39,039 nt of DNA from Actinoplanes sp. KI2 (GTDB taxonomy: Bacteria; Actinomycetota; Actinomycetes; Mycobacteriales; Micromonosporaceae), in NCBI RefSeq assembly GCF_025630775.1, contig NZ_JAOSZE010000069.1:1-39039 (forward strand). Reading direction: 5' to 3'. Both the position numbers and the translations under genes were made by a program. Shown one piece after another: positions 17,676-25,784 of the stretch (its first letter is position 1; each line of letters opens with the position of its first letter). The notes below the pieces were generated by a model, which was not told the DNA's origin, searched no databases, and saw nothing but the letters and a program-made list of their open reading frames with translations.

Positions 17676-18635
17676 GTGAGGGTCTTGGTGACTGGCGGGG
17701 CCGGCAACGTCGGGTCGCACACGCTGCCGGAGTTGGTGGCGCGCGGGCACACCGTGCGCTCGTTCGAGCGGTTGACCAGGGCCGGCCGGCGCACGGCTCG
17801 CGACCTGCCGCCGGGCGTCGAGGTGGTCTGGGGTGACATCACCGATGCCGCCGCGGTCCGGCGGGCGACCGCCGGCGTCGATGCGGTGGTCCACCTCGCG
17901 GCGCTGATCCCGCCGGAGGCGGACGAGGAGCCGGAACGCGCCCGCGCGGTCAACGTCGACGGTACCGCCAACGTCGTGGCGGCCTGCCAGGCCCAGCCGA
18001 CCCCGCCGCGGCTGCTGTTCTCGTCCACCTTCGACGTTCACGGGCACACCTTGGACAGGCCGCCGCCGCGGCGCGTCGGTGATCCGCTGGTCGCGACGAA
18101 CCCGTACACCGAACACAAGATCGAGTGCGAGGAGCTCATCCGGGAGTCCGGCCTGACCTGGTGCATCTTCCGCTTCGCCGACGTGCCGATCCTCGGCGTA
18201 CGCGATCCGCACCCGATCATGTTCGAGATCGGGTTGGACAACCGGATCGAGGCGCTGCATGCCGACGACGCGGGCCTGGCGATCACCAATGCGCTGGAGA
18301 CGCCGGCGGCCTGGGGCCGAGTCCTGTTCGTCGGCGGCGGATCCTCCTGCCAGCTCACCTACCGGGAGTACCTGACCCGGCTGCTGGCGGCGATGGGCGT
18401 CAAGCCGTTGCCGGACGAGGCGTTCAGCAACGCCGTCTACGCGACCGACTGGATCGACACCACGGAAAGCGAGGCACTGCTGCGCTACCAGCGCCACGAC
18501 TTCACCGACATCGCCGAAACCATCGCGGCGAGTCTCGGCTGGAAGCGACGCCTGGTGCCACTGGTCGGCCCGCTCGCGCGGGGCGCGATCCTGCGGCTGT
18601 CGCCCTACCACGGCCGATCGCGCGCCAAGCCCTGA
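17676..18635 (+). CDS. NAD-dependent epimerase/dehydratase (extended SDR)
   Basis: 319-aa Rossmann-fold enzyme. The cofactor loop is VLVTGGAGNVGS, then GDITDAAAVR, VVHLAA, catalytic-site YTEHK (Tyr and Lys), and FRFADVPIL. These mark the extended SDR family that epimerises or dehydrates nucleotide sugars or reduces related substrates. The C-terminal part lacks a clear nucleotide-sugar signature, so the substrate is unknown. The start is GTG 17676, with GGGG 6 nt upstream; the reading from 17631 has no ribosome-binding site. It converges with the RuBisCO-like gene, stops 22 bp apart. Confidence 0.88.
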   Translation: MRVLVTGGAGNVGSHTLPELVARGHTVRSFERLTRAGRRTARDLPPGVEVVWGDITDAAAVRRATAGVDAVVHLAALIPPEADEEPERARAVNVDGTANVVAACQAQPTPPRLLFSSTFDVHGHTLDRPPPRRVGDPLVATNPYTEHKIECEELIRESGLTWCIFRFADVPILGVRDPHPIMFEIGLDNRIEALHADDAGLAITNALETPAAWGRVLFVGGGSSCQLTYREYLTRLLAAMGVKPLPDEAFSNAVYATDWIDTTESEALLRYQRHDFTDIAETIAASLGWKRRLVPLVGPLARGAILRLSPYHGRSRAKP

Positions 18636-18657
18636 CCGGGTCAGGCCGCGGCAGCCG

Positions 18658-19746
18658 TTATCCGGGTCGGACCGCGGCGACCAGCCGCTCGGCGGCTCGG
18701 CGGGGGTCGCCGCCGCGGCGTAGGTCGCCGCCGACGAGGAAGAGGGTGTCCGGGCCGTACGCGTCGAGCAGCTCCGGTGCCCGGTCGATGGACATGCCGC
18801 CGCCCGGCGTCGGCAGCATCGGTGCCACGCCGGGCAGGGGGCGCCGGGCCGCCGAGGCGATCGCCAGGCACTGGTCGCGGCTCAGGCTGAAGCGGCCGCC
18901 CCAGCTCGGGAAGATGCTCGCGTCGGCGCCGGCCAGCCGCAGCAGGGTGCCGAACAGCACGTCCGGGGCGATGCCGTGACTCTCGCTCGCGGTGAAGCCG
19001 CCCAGGAACGACGGGTGGGCGAGGACGATCCCGCCGTCGAACAGCTCGGCGGCGTGCGCGAGGGCGCCGAAGCCCGCGATGCCCGGCATGACCAGGACGC
19101 CGTGCGCGCCGGCGCGGCGGGCGAACCGTACCTGCTCGGCGAAGCCGGCCGCGCCGCCGTTGACGACCGGCAGGTAGACGGTGTGCGGGTTGGCGGCGCG
19201 GACGGCCTCGGCCACCCGGGGCACCCGCTCGGCGAACGGCGCCCACGGCTGGTTCGCCAGGCTCTGGTCCTCCTTCACCACGTGCAGGCCCCCGGCGGCG
19301 ACGTCGCGGGCCAGGGCGGCGAGCTGCTCGCTGGTCATGCCGACCGGCTTCAGCGCGGTCGCGAGCAGGGCGCCGGCCGGCTCGGCGACCAGGGACCGGA
19401 TGCCGGCCACGCCCAGCCGCGGCCCGCCCAGGGCGCCGGCCAGCACTGCCGGGAGCGTGACGTCCACCAGGCGTACACCATCCTGCAGCGACACGTTCCC
19501 GAGCAGCAGAACCAGCAGCTGGCCGAGCTCGCCTCCGGCGAGCCCGGCCGGATAGTCGACGGTGACCAGCGCCGGGCGGCCCGGCCGCTCGACGACCTCC
19601 CGGACGTGCGCGAGCGAGTCGCGGACGGCGTTGGCCGGGGACAGCTCGGTGGGCAGCTCGTGGCTCTGTTCCACCGCGACGAGGGCGGCCCGCCCGGCCG
19701 GGTCCTCGGCGGTGATCTCGTAGACGGCCGTGATGACCTCGCTCAT
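18658..19746 (-). CDS. RuBisCO-like protein (form IV type) with altered metal-ligand motif
   Basis: 362-aa protein with the RuBisCO large-subunit fold. N-terminal domain about 1-125; the barrel starts at LLATALKPVGMTSEQLAAL, matching the conserved Lys-Pro motif. The loop that carries the carbamylated Lys and metal ligands in RuBisCO (KDDE) reads GGLHVVKEDQSLANQPW: Lys158 and Asp160 are kept, but Gln161 replaces the Glu ligand. The loop-6 Lys region is GGRFSLSRD, lacking the catalytic Lys; the phosphate-site region LPTPGGGMSI remains. It is therefore not a CO2-fixing enzyme. RuBisCO-like proteins include sugar-acid decarboxylases (apionate pathway) and methionine-salvage enolases; the KEDQ and ANQPWAPF layout recalls the former, which is inference. 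ATG 19746 is preferred over ATG 19758. It lies 28 bp after the ABC permease, apparently last gene of the ECF operon. Confidence 0.9.
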   Translation of the reverse strand: MSEVITAVYEITAEDPAGRAALVAVEQSHELPTELSPANAVRDSLAHVREVVERPGRPALVTVDYPAGLAGGELGQLLVLLLGNVSLQDGVRLVDVTLPAVLAGALGGPRLGVAGIRSLVAEPAGALLATALKPVGMTSEQLAALARDVAAGGLHVVKEDQSLANQPWAPFAERVPRVAEAVRAANPHTVYLPVVNGGAAGFAEQVRFARRAGAHGVLVMPGIAGFGALAHAAELFDGGIVLAHPSFLGGFTASESHGIAPDVLFGTLLRLAGADASIFPSWGGRFSLSRDQCLAIASAARRPLPGVAPMLPTPGGGMSIDRAPELLDAYGPDTLFLVGGDLRRGGDPRRAAERLVAAVRPG

Positions 19747-19774
19747 GAAGCCATTCAACCGCCGCAGCGTGCGG

Positions 19775-20356
19775 TCAGCGCTCGGCCGGGCCGGCAGCCG
19801 TGTACGCGACGAATCCGCCCACCGCCAGCAGCCCGGCCGTCACCGCCGCCGCGGCGCTCACCGCGGGCTGCGCCTGCCAGGTCAGGATCCGCCCGAGGGC
19901 CGGCTCCGAGCGCGGAAACAGGATCGCCGCCAGCGTCCAGCCCAGCGGCAGGAACCAGGCCCGCCCGACCCCGATCGTCGCGGCGCCCAGCGCGGTCAGC
20001 CCCAGCAGCCCGGCCGCGTCCCGCGCCACCAGCCCGGCCGGCCCGAACCGGGCCCCGGTGGCCAGCGTGGCGAGCAGCGGCGCCACCACGACCAGGAACA
20101 CCGCCGCCAGGTGGGCCAGCCGCCGGGGCGGCCAGCGGACCGCGGCCGTCCGCTCGAGGGCGTCGTCCGGCCCGCCCAGCGTGGCGGTCAGCGCGGTGAC
20201 CAGCAGCAGCACGGTCAGAACGACCAGCTGGAAGCCGACCTCCCGGCTGTCCGAGAACACCGACCACAGTGTCCACGCCGCCAGCACGCCGGCTCCGGCC
20301 GCGATCAGCGCCGCCAGCACCCGCCGGGAGCGCAGATAGAGTGCCAGCCACCTCAT
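19775..20356 (-). CDS. ABC-2-like permease subunit, small
   Basis: 193-aa membrane protein with about six hydrophobic segments (LAALIAAGAGVLAAWTLWSV, LVVLTVLLLVTALTATL and others). The ATG at 20356 overlaps the stop of the preceding permease in an ATGA, so translation is coupled. The position directly after the ATPase and large permease genes makes it the second membrane subunit of the ABC exporter. No family-specific motif is visible, and the substrate is unknown. Confidence 0.8.
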   Translation of the reverse strand: MRWLALYLRSRRVLAALIAAGAGVLAAWTLWSVFSDSREVGFQLVVLTVLLLVTALTATLGGPDDALERTAAVRWPPRRLAHLAAVFLVVVAPLLATLATGARFGPAGLVARDAAGLLGLTALGAATIGVGRAWFLPLGWTLAAILFPRSEPALGRILTWQAQPAVSAAAAVTAGLLAVGGFVAYTAAGPAER

Positions 20357-21663
20357 CGGGACAGCTGCCCGTCCTGGACCGTGCAGCTCAGCGCGGCCTG
20401 GCGCAGGGCCGCCACCCGGGCCGCGGCGTCGGGCCGCTGGCGCAGGCTCTGCCACAGCTGGGTCGCGGCGGTGACGATCTCCGGGTCGTAGGAGCCGGCC
20501 GGGACCGCCGGCTCGCGCCCGATCAGCCAGTACGCGGCCGCGAGCTTCTCCTGCGGACCGGCGAAGTGGTCGCAGTCGCCCCGGCTGGCGAACGCCCCGG
20601 CCACCACCTCGGCGAGCACCCCGCCGCGGTCGGCGAGGTGACCGTCGGAGCCGGCGTCGACCCGCAGCAGCACCACGTCGTCGTGCCACGCCGGGTAGAC
20701 GATGGGCACGTACGTGGTCGTGTCCTCGTGCACCTGGGTCGGCGCTCCCGGCAGCTTCGCCAGCACCGTCAACGCCTCCCGCGCCGGCCCGGTCACCTCG
20801 CCGAGCAGCCCGGTGTGCACGCGGCTCAGGCAGACCCGCGGTTCGTCGCGGGCGCAGACCAGCTCCCGCGCCACCGGGTCGACCGCGTCGATGACGTACC
20901 GGTCGTTGCGGGGCATCACGGCGATCGCCAGCGCGGCCCCGAGCACCACCGGCAGCAGAGCCGCCACCCGTAGCCGCCAGCCGCCCGCCGCGACCAGCAG
21001 CACCGCGGCGACGGCCAGCGCGGCCAGCCAGATCGCCTGCGAGACGCTGGCCGGGCCGGGCACGGTGGTGTACGCGTCCGGCAGGTTCATCTCGTAGATC
21101 GGCGAGAACACCAGGGCCAGCCAGCCGTGCGGGCGGGTCGCGCCGGGCAGGAGCAGCAGCAGCCCGAGGCCGGCGACCGCCAGCGCCGGTGCGGTCGCCG
21201 GCGACGGCAGCAAGTGGCCGACGGCCAGGCCGAGCCAGACCGCCGCGACCAGCGCCAGCAGCCCGACCCCCAGCACCGCGAAGACCGACACCGGCAGGTA
21301 CCGGGCGGTCCCGGCGATCCACACCCCGCCCGCGATCCCCATTGCCAGGTAACCGGCGATGGCCCCGACCGCCAACGCGGCGAGCGTCGGCACGATCCGC
21401 TGCGCCCGCGGGCGGGGCGTGGTGGCGAACAGCTCCGCCACGTTCGACCGGTGCTCGCGGCGGGCCTGCCAGGCGCCGGCCGCCAGCGCGAGCGGCCACA
21501 ACACCGCCAGGTACAGCCGCTGGGTCATGGCCAGCTGCATCCAGCCGGTGGTGAACGCCGATGGGTCGGCGAAGAACAGCAGCAGCGCGCCGGCCACCAG
21601 CAGGACCAGCGCCAGCCCGAGCGCCACCGACCGGCGCAGCTCGATCCGGAAGACGCGGCTCAC
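20353..21663 (-). CDS. ABC-2-like permease with extracytoplasmic C-terminal domain
   Basis: 436-aa membrane subunit. Residues about 1-245 hold six hydrophobic helices (first: SVALGLALVLLVAGALLLFF), including the QARREHRSNVAELFATTPRP cytoplasmic stretch common in ABC-2 permeases. From about residue 265 the protein is soluble, roughly 170 residues with five Cys (in LVCARDEPRVCLS, RGDCDHF, ALSCTVQ), probably outside the membrane. The start is GTG 21663, overlapping the ATPase stop in GTGA; the end overlaps the next permease in ATGA. The C-terminal domain may sense or bind the exported substrate. Confidence 0.85.
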   Translation of the reverse strand: MSRVFRIELRRSVALGLALVLLVAGALLLFFADPSAFTTGWMQLAMTQRLYLAVLWPLALAAGAWQARREHRSNVAELFATTPRPRAQRIVPTLAALAVGAIAGYLAMGIAGGVWIAGTARYLPVSVFAVLGVGLLALVAAVWLGLAVGHLLPSPATAPALAVAGLGLLLLLPGATRPHGWLALVFSPIYEMNLPDAYTTVPGPASVSQAIWLAALAVAAVLLVAAGGWRLRVAALLPVVLGAALAIAVMPRNDRYVIDAVDPVARELVCARDEPRVCLSRVHTGLLGEVTGPAREALTVLAKLPGAPTQVHEDTTTYVPIVYPAWHDDVVLLRVDAGSDGHLADRGGVLAEVVAGAFASRGDCDHFAGPQEKLAAAYWLIGREPAVPAGSYDPEIVTAATQLWQSLRQRPDAAARVAALRQAALSCTVQDGQLSR

Positions 21664-22460
21664 CGGCCGGCCTCCGCCCGGTGCCGGCGCAGCAGCGCGG
21701 AGTAGCCCCGTTCGGCCGGGCTGTCCCCGGCGTCGCCGTCGCCGCCCTGCGCCGCCAGGTCGGCCGGGGTGCCCTGGTAGACCAGCCGGCCCTCGTTGAT
21801 CAGAACCACGTCGGTGCAGGCGGCCACCACGTCCTCGACCAGATGGGTGGAGACCAGCACGCAGCTGTCCACGCCGACGTCGCGCAGCAGCTCCCGGAAG
21901 TCGAGGCGCTGCTCCGGGTCGAGGCCCACGGTGGGCTCGTCGAGCAGCAGCACGGCCGGGTCGTTCACGATCGCCTGGGCGATGCCGGCCCGGCGCAGCA
22001 TGCCGCCGGAGAGCGTCTTCATCCGGGCGTCCGCCTTCGCGGTCAGGCCGACCCGGTCGATCGCCCGCTGCGTCGCGCCGGCCACCTCGGCCTTCGGCAT
22101 CTCCTTGAGCCAGGCCATGTACTCGACGAACTCGCGAACCGTGAACCGCGGGTAGAAGCCGAACTGCTGCGGCAGGTAGCCGATCCCCCGGCGCACCCGC
22201 CGCAGGTCGGCCCGGCCGCCGACGGCCTCGCCGAGCAGGGTGAGCCGCCCACCGGCCGGCGTCACCACGGTGGCCAGCGCGCGCATCAGCGTCGTCTTGC
22301 CGGCCCCGTTCGGCCCGAGCAGGCCGTGCACGCCGGTGCCGAGGGTCAGGTCGAGCCCGTCGACGGCCAGGTGCCGACCGGCGCGCACCCGCAGTTGTTC
22401 GGCGTGTACCGCCCACGGATGGGTGGTGGGAACCGTCTCGGCCGCGCTCACCGTACGCAT
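21660..22460 (-). CDS. ABC transporter ATP-binding protein
   Basis: 266-aa nucleotide-binding subunit of an ABC-2-type exporter. Walker A GLLGPNGAGKTTLMRAL, Q-loop YLPQQFGFYPRFTVREF, signature TLSGGMLRRAGIAQAI, Walker B AVLLLDEPTVGLDP, and H-loop VSTHLVEDV are all intact. GGAGG lies about 9 nt before the ATG. It follows the anti-sigma gene after 21 bp and overlaps the permease by 4 bp, so it is co-expressed under control of the ECF sigma factor. Confidence 0.96.
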   Translation of the reverse strand: MRTVSAAETVPTTHPWAVHAEQLRVRAGRHLAVDGLDLTLGTGVHGLLGPNGAGKTTLMRALATVVTPAGGRLTLLGEAVGGRADLRRVRRGIGYLPQQFGFYPRFTVREFVEYMAWLKEMPKAEVAGATQRAIDRVGLTAKADARMKTLSGGMLRRAGIAQAIVNDPAVLLLDEPTVGLDPEQRLDFRELLRDVGVDSCVLVSTHLVEDVVAACTDVVLINEGRLVYQGTPADLAAQGGDGDAGDSPAERGYSALLRRHRAEAGR

Positions 22461-22481
22461 GAACCGTCTCCTCCAGAGAAC

Positions 22482-23297
22482 TCAGTTGTGGCTGGACAGC
22501 CGGCGGAAGTTGGCACCGCGCGTCGCGGCGAAGCCGGCCAGCGCGAGGGTGAGCAGCGCCCACAGCGGGGAACTGCCGGGTTGCAGCACGGCCGGCAGCC
22601 GCAGGGTGAGCACGGCCGGCAGCACCACGGCCAGGGCCCAGCCAGCGCCGAGCCCGATCGCGGCGCGGCGCACGCCGACGAGGGCGCCGACCGCGATGGT
22701 CGCGGCCGTGCAGGCCAGGCACGGCAGCAGCGTCAGGGCCAGCGAGACCCCGGTGCGGCTGCCGGCCAGGGCCAGCGCCGGAACGATCACGACCAACACC
22801 CCGGCCGTACGCCGGAGCAGCATGGTCAGCCCGGCCGCCGGGGTGCCGGCGATCAGCTCCCAGGCCGGGTCGTGCCGCCGGCTCCACGCGATCGCCACCC
22901 CGGGCAGCGGCGCCACCGGCGCGAGCAGGGCCACCAGCGACGGCAGCTGCGGCTGCGCCGCCTGCAGCAGGACCGCGCAGGCGAGCACCGCCACCGTCAT
23001 GACCAGCCACGGCGCGAGGTGCCAGGCCAGCAGGCGGTTCCGGGCCACCGACCAGCGCCGGCGGTGGACCGGCGGCGGACCGGCGGCGATCTGCCGGTCG
23101 ATGGCGGCCGCGACCCGATCGAGCAGGTCCGGGCCGGCCGCGCCCCGATCGAACGGGTCCGGGCCGACGGTCAGCCGAGCGCGACAGGCGGCGCAGTCCT
23201 CCAGGTGCGTCTCGACCGACCACAGGGTGACCTCGTCGAGCGTCGCGCTCGGGTCGGCGTACCGGGCGAGCGCCGCCGGGCTCGGATGAGTGGTCAT
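22482..23297 (-). CDS. Anti-sigma factor with zinc-finger (ZAS) domain and multiple membrane helices
   Basis: 271-aa membrane protein. The N-terminal cytoplasmic domain carries the zinc-binding anti-sigma motif H-x3-C-x2-C (His31, Cys35, Cys38 in ETHLEDCAACRARL), which would hold the ECF factor inactive. Unlike typical single-helix anti-sigma proteins, residues 95-260 contain about six hydrophobic segments, resembling a sensory or transporter-like module. The ATG overlaps the sigma-factor stop in ATGA, ensuring coupled synthesis. The signal is unknown; neighbouring ABC subunits suggest that transport state or substrate may be sensed. Confidence 0.9.
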   Translation of the reverse strand: MTTHPSPAALARYADPSATLDEVTLWSVETHLEDCAACRARLTVGPDPFDRGAAGPDLLDRVAAAIDRQIAAGPPPVHRRRWSVARNRLLAWHLAPWLVMTVAVLACAVLLQAAQPQLPSLVALLAPVAPLPGVAIAWSRRHDPAWELIAGTPAAGLTMLLRRTAGVLVVIVPALALAGSRTGVSLALTLLPCLACTAATIAVGALVGVRRAAIGLGAGWALAVVLPAVLTLRLPAVLQPGSSPLWALLTLALAGFAATRGANFRRLSSHN

Positions 23298-23845
23298 GAC
23301 AGTGCCCCCCGCAGTGCGATCCGGGCCCGCCGCGCCCGCGACTTCACCGTGCTTTCCGGTACGCCGAGCAGCAGCGACGTCTCGCGTACCGACAATCCGT
23401 CGAGAACCATCGCGCGCAGCACCTGGCGCGCCTCCGGTGGCAGCACGAGCAGCGCCTGCTCCAGCTCGTGGCCGACCCGACCGGCCATCACCTCGTCCTC
23501 CGCGGCGGGCGCGACCGACTCGGCGAGCGCCACGGCCGGCAGCTCGTTACGCCGGGCCCGGCGGCGGAAGGCGTCGACGAGCCGATGGGCGGCGATGGTC
23601 CAGAGCCAGCCGACCGCGCTGCCGGCGGTGTCCGACCCGGCGAAGCTGCCGGCGGCCCGCCAGACCGACAGGTACGTCTCCTGCATGACGTCGGCGACCA
23701 CGTCCTCGTCGGCGCACCGGCGGCGCAGCCGGGTGAGCAGCCACGGCGCCGTACGCCGGTAGAGCTCGTCGAAGGCACGGCGGTCGCCGGCGGCGGTGCG
23801 CCGCACCAGCTCGCCCTCGTCGGCCGCGTCCAGACTCCGTTTCAC
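23294..23845 (-). CDS. ECF-family RNA polymerase sigma factor
   Basis: About 183-aa ECF sigma factor. Region 2 reads AFDELYRRTAPWLLTRLRRR with DVMQETYLSVWRAAGSF; region 4 reads LPPEARQVLRAMVLDGLSVR followed by ETSLLLGVPESTVKSRARRA, the -35-recognising helix-turn-helix. I chose GTG 23845; an in-frame TTG at 23884 (196 aa) is the alternative, and neither has a good ribosome-binding site. It overlaps its anti-sigma gene by 4 bp and follows the GT-C-like gene after 57 bp (18 bp if TTG is used). Confidence 0.93.
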   Translation of the reverse strand: MKRSLDAADEGELVRRTAAGDRRAFDELYRRTAPWLLTRLRRRCADEDVVADVMQETYLSVWRAAGSFAGSDTAGSAVGWLWTIAAHRLVDAFRRRARRNELPAVALAESVAPAAEDEVMAGRVGHELEQALLVLPPEARQVLRAMVLDGLSVRETSLLLGVPESTVKSRARRARIALRGALS

Positions 23846-23902
23846 AACCTGCAAGACGACGGCCGGGTCCGGCCGGATCCGCAAGCCGCTGTGACCTGGG
23901 TC

Positions 23903-25693
23903 TCAGTCGATGGTCAGGAGCACGTCCTGCCCGATCTCCCGCCGGGTGATGCCGGGCTGCGTCTGCACGCCGAGGGCCTGCTCGAACGGCGTGCCGGTGG
24001 CCCGGTCCCGCAGCACCACCACGCTGCGGATGCCGAACCGGTGCAGCTGCTCCAGGCTGGCCGGGCTGGGGAAGCTCTGCATCACGTCCCGGATCGCCTG
24101 GCGGTCCGGGGTGTTGTAGCTGGCCACCCCGTTGACCATGGTCGGGAAGCCGGCGGTCGACCAGAGCATGGCGGTGCTGTCGAACCCGTCGTCGGTGGGC
24201 AGCACGATCAGCGGCGCGGTCGCCGCCGCCATCGCGGCCGGCTCGGCCGGCTCCTTCACGTGCGCGAGGTCCGGCAGGCCCTCGAGCAGCACCAACACCA
24301 ACAGCGGGACGGTGACCACCCGGGCGGCGGTCGCCGACCACTGCGGCAGGGTGGCCTCGCGGGCGGTCCGGGCGAGCTCGGTGACGAAACCGGCCGCGAG
24401 GATCGCCAGGAAGATGGTCGGCCAGAGGATCAGCCGGCCCGGGGTGCGGCCGCCGTCGAAGCCGGGGACGTAGAGATAGAGCAGCCGGTACGTGGGGCCA
24501 TGGGTGCCCAGCGCGCACAGCACCCCGAGGACCGTCCCGGCCAGCAGCAGCACCCGTTGCCGCACCGACCACACCGACAGGAACATCCCGCCGAACGCCA
24601 GCAGGTACAGCACGTACCCGCAGAGCAGTGCCTTCTCGTTGTCGGCGTTGCCGAGCGCGGCCCGGCCGGCGGCGTGCAGCGTGCCCCAGGGCAGCGAGAA
24701 GCCGGGCGCGACCAGCAGGCTGCGCGGGACCGGGGAGAACGCGTCGATGTAACCCCAGGAGCGCAGCACGTCCGGGTACACGTCACGGACGTGCTGATAG
24801 GCGTACGCGAAAAGCAGGGTGGTCGCGGCGAAGAACAGCCCGCCGCCCAGGTCGCCGAGGACCAGCCGGCGCGGCAGCGACGGGCGGCCACGAACCAGCC
24901 ATCCGATGCCTGCGGCCAGGCACGCGAGGGCGAGCACGTAGACGAACGGCAGGCCGATGCCGAAACCGAGGCTGACCTGCCACGCCGCGACCAGCCAGCC
25001 GGCGACCGCCCAGCCCGGGCGGACCCGGTCGCGCTGATAGCCGCGGGTCATCGACCAGCCGTGCCCGCGGGCGAGCATCGCGAAGGCGAGGGTGATACCG
25101 CCGGTCGACAGGATGTTCAGGTGGCCGACGTGGCCGTACCGCCAGGGCGCGTAGGCGAGGGCGGCGCCGGCCACCGCCCCGCCCACCCGGTTGGCGCCGA
25201 GCTGCCGGACCAGCGCGTACCCGCCGAGGAACGCGAGCGCGAAGACCAGCACGAACATGATGTTGTACCGCAGCAGGGTGGCCGCCACGCCGTCGCCGAC
25301 CAGGCCGGCCGGCGCGTATCCGAGCAGGGTGTCGTTGAGCGCCAGGCCGTCCCGGCCGGGATAGAACGCGTTGGTGTCCCACAGCCCGTGCAGCCCGTTG
25401 CGCAGCGCATGCCCGTTCCAGGCGATCAGCCAGGCCTGCGCGGCCGTGTCGCCCCCATCCCCCACGATGGTGTGCGCCGGATCGCCGATGGTCGCCGGTT
25501 TGATCCCGCCGGAAACCAGATCGCTTGCGTACGGCGGCAGCAGCCACGTCATCACGATCGCGAGCAGCACCGAGCCCGCCGCCGCGACCGTCCACTCGTG
25601 CCGGAAGAAGCGGGCCACGCGCCCCCGCCCGGCCGCCGGCTTCGTCTCCTCGGCCGCGGGTTCGGTCACCTCTTCGGTGGCGACATCCGACAC
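23903..25693 (-). CDS. Polytopic GT-C-like membrane glycosyltransferase
   Basis: 596-aa membrane protein with about 11-12 helices. The cytoplasmic N-terminus is acidic. The first extracytoplasmic loop (GDPAHTIVGDGGDTAAQAWL, then IAWNGHALRNGLHGLWDTNA) has the acidic residues and Trp/His pattern of GT-C enzymes, which use lipid-linked sugars. A C-terminal extracytoplasmic region of about 120 residues (from LIVLPTDDGFDST) follows the last helix. The specific reaction is unknown. GTG 25693 has GGGGG 5 nt upstream and is preferred over a TTG at 25723. It lies directly upstream of the ECF sigma gene and may be in the same transcription unit. Confidence 0.85.
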   Translation of the reverse strand: MSDVATEEVTEPAAEETKPAAGRGRVARFFRHEWTVAAAGSVLLAIVMTWLLPPYASDLVSGGIKPATIGDPAHTIVGDGGDTAAQAWLIAWNGHALRNGLHGLWDTNAFYPGRDGLALNDTLLGYAPAGLVGDGVAATLLRYNIMFVLVFALAFLGGYALVRQLGANRVGGAVAGAALAYAPWRYGHVGHLNILSTGGITLAFAMLARGHGWSMTRGYQRDRVRPGWAVAGWLVAAWQVSLGFGIGLPFVYVLALACLAAGIGWLVRGRPSLPRRLVLGDLGGGLFFAATTLLFAYAYQHVRDVYPDVLRSWGYIDAFSPVPRSLLVAPGFSLPWGTLHAAGRAALGNADNEKALLCGYVLYLLAFGGMFLSVWSVRQRVLLLAGTVLGVLCALGTHGPTYRLLYLYVPGFDGGRTPGRLILWPTIFLAILAAGFVTELARTAREATLPQWSATAARVVTVPLLVLVLLEGLPDLAHVKEPAEPAAMAAATAPLIVLPTDDGFDSTAMLWSTAGFPTMVNGVASYNTPDRQAIRDVMQSFPSPASLEQLHRFGIRSVVVLRDRATGTPFEQALGVQTQPGITRREIGQDVLLTID

Positions 25694-25760
25694 CCGTACC
25701 CCCGCACGCTTCGACCCCGGCAAATGCGAGTGACGCTAACATGACGCTCCGCGATTGCAT

Positions 25761-25770
25761 AGAGCGCTCT
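25761..25770. promoter_or_regulatory. 10-bp palindrome upstream of the GT-C-like gene
   Basis: AGAGCGCTCT is a perfect palindrome in the 91-bp spacer upstream of the 25693 start. Its GAGCGCTC core resembles LacI-family sites such as the CebR core, but the flanks do not match, and no LacI gene is nearby. Confidence 0.25.
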
Positions 25771-25784
25771 CGATTCGTCGGCGG

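Noticed and set aside
18658..19746. True CO2-fixing RuBisCO
   Set aside because: The metal-ligand Glu and the loop-6 Lys are missing, no small subunit is nearby, and the protein is about 100 residues shorter.
20353..23223. One 956-codon minus-strand protein covering permease and ATPase
   Set aside because: Only the last 436 residues form a real protein; the rest overlaps the ATPase and anti-sigma genes in another frame.
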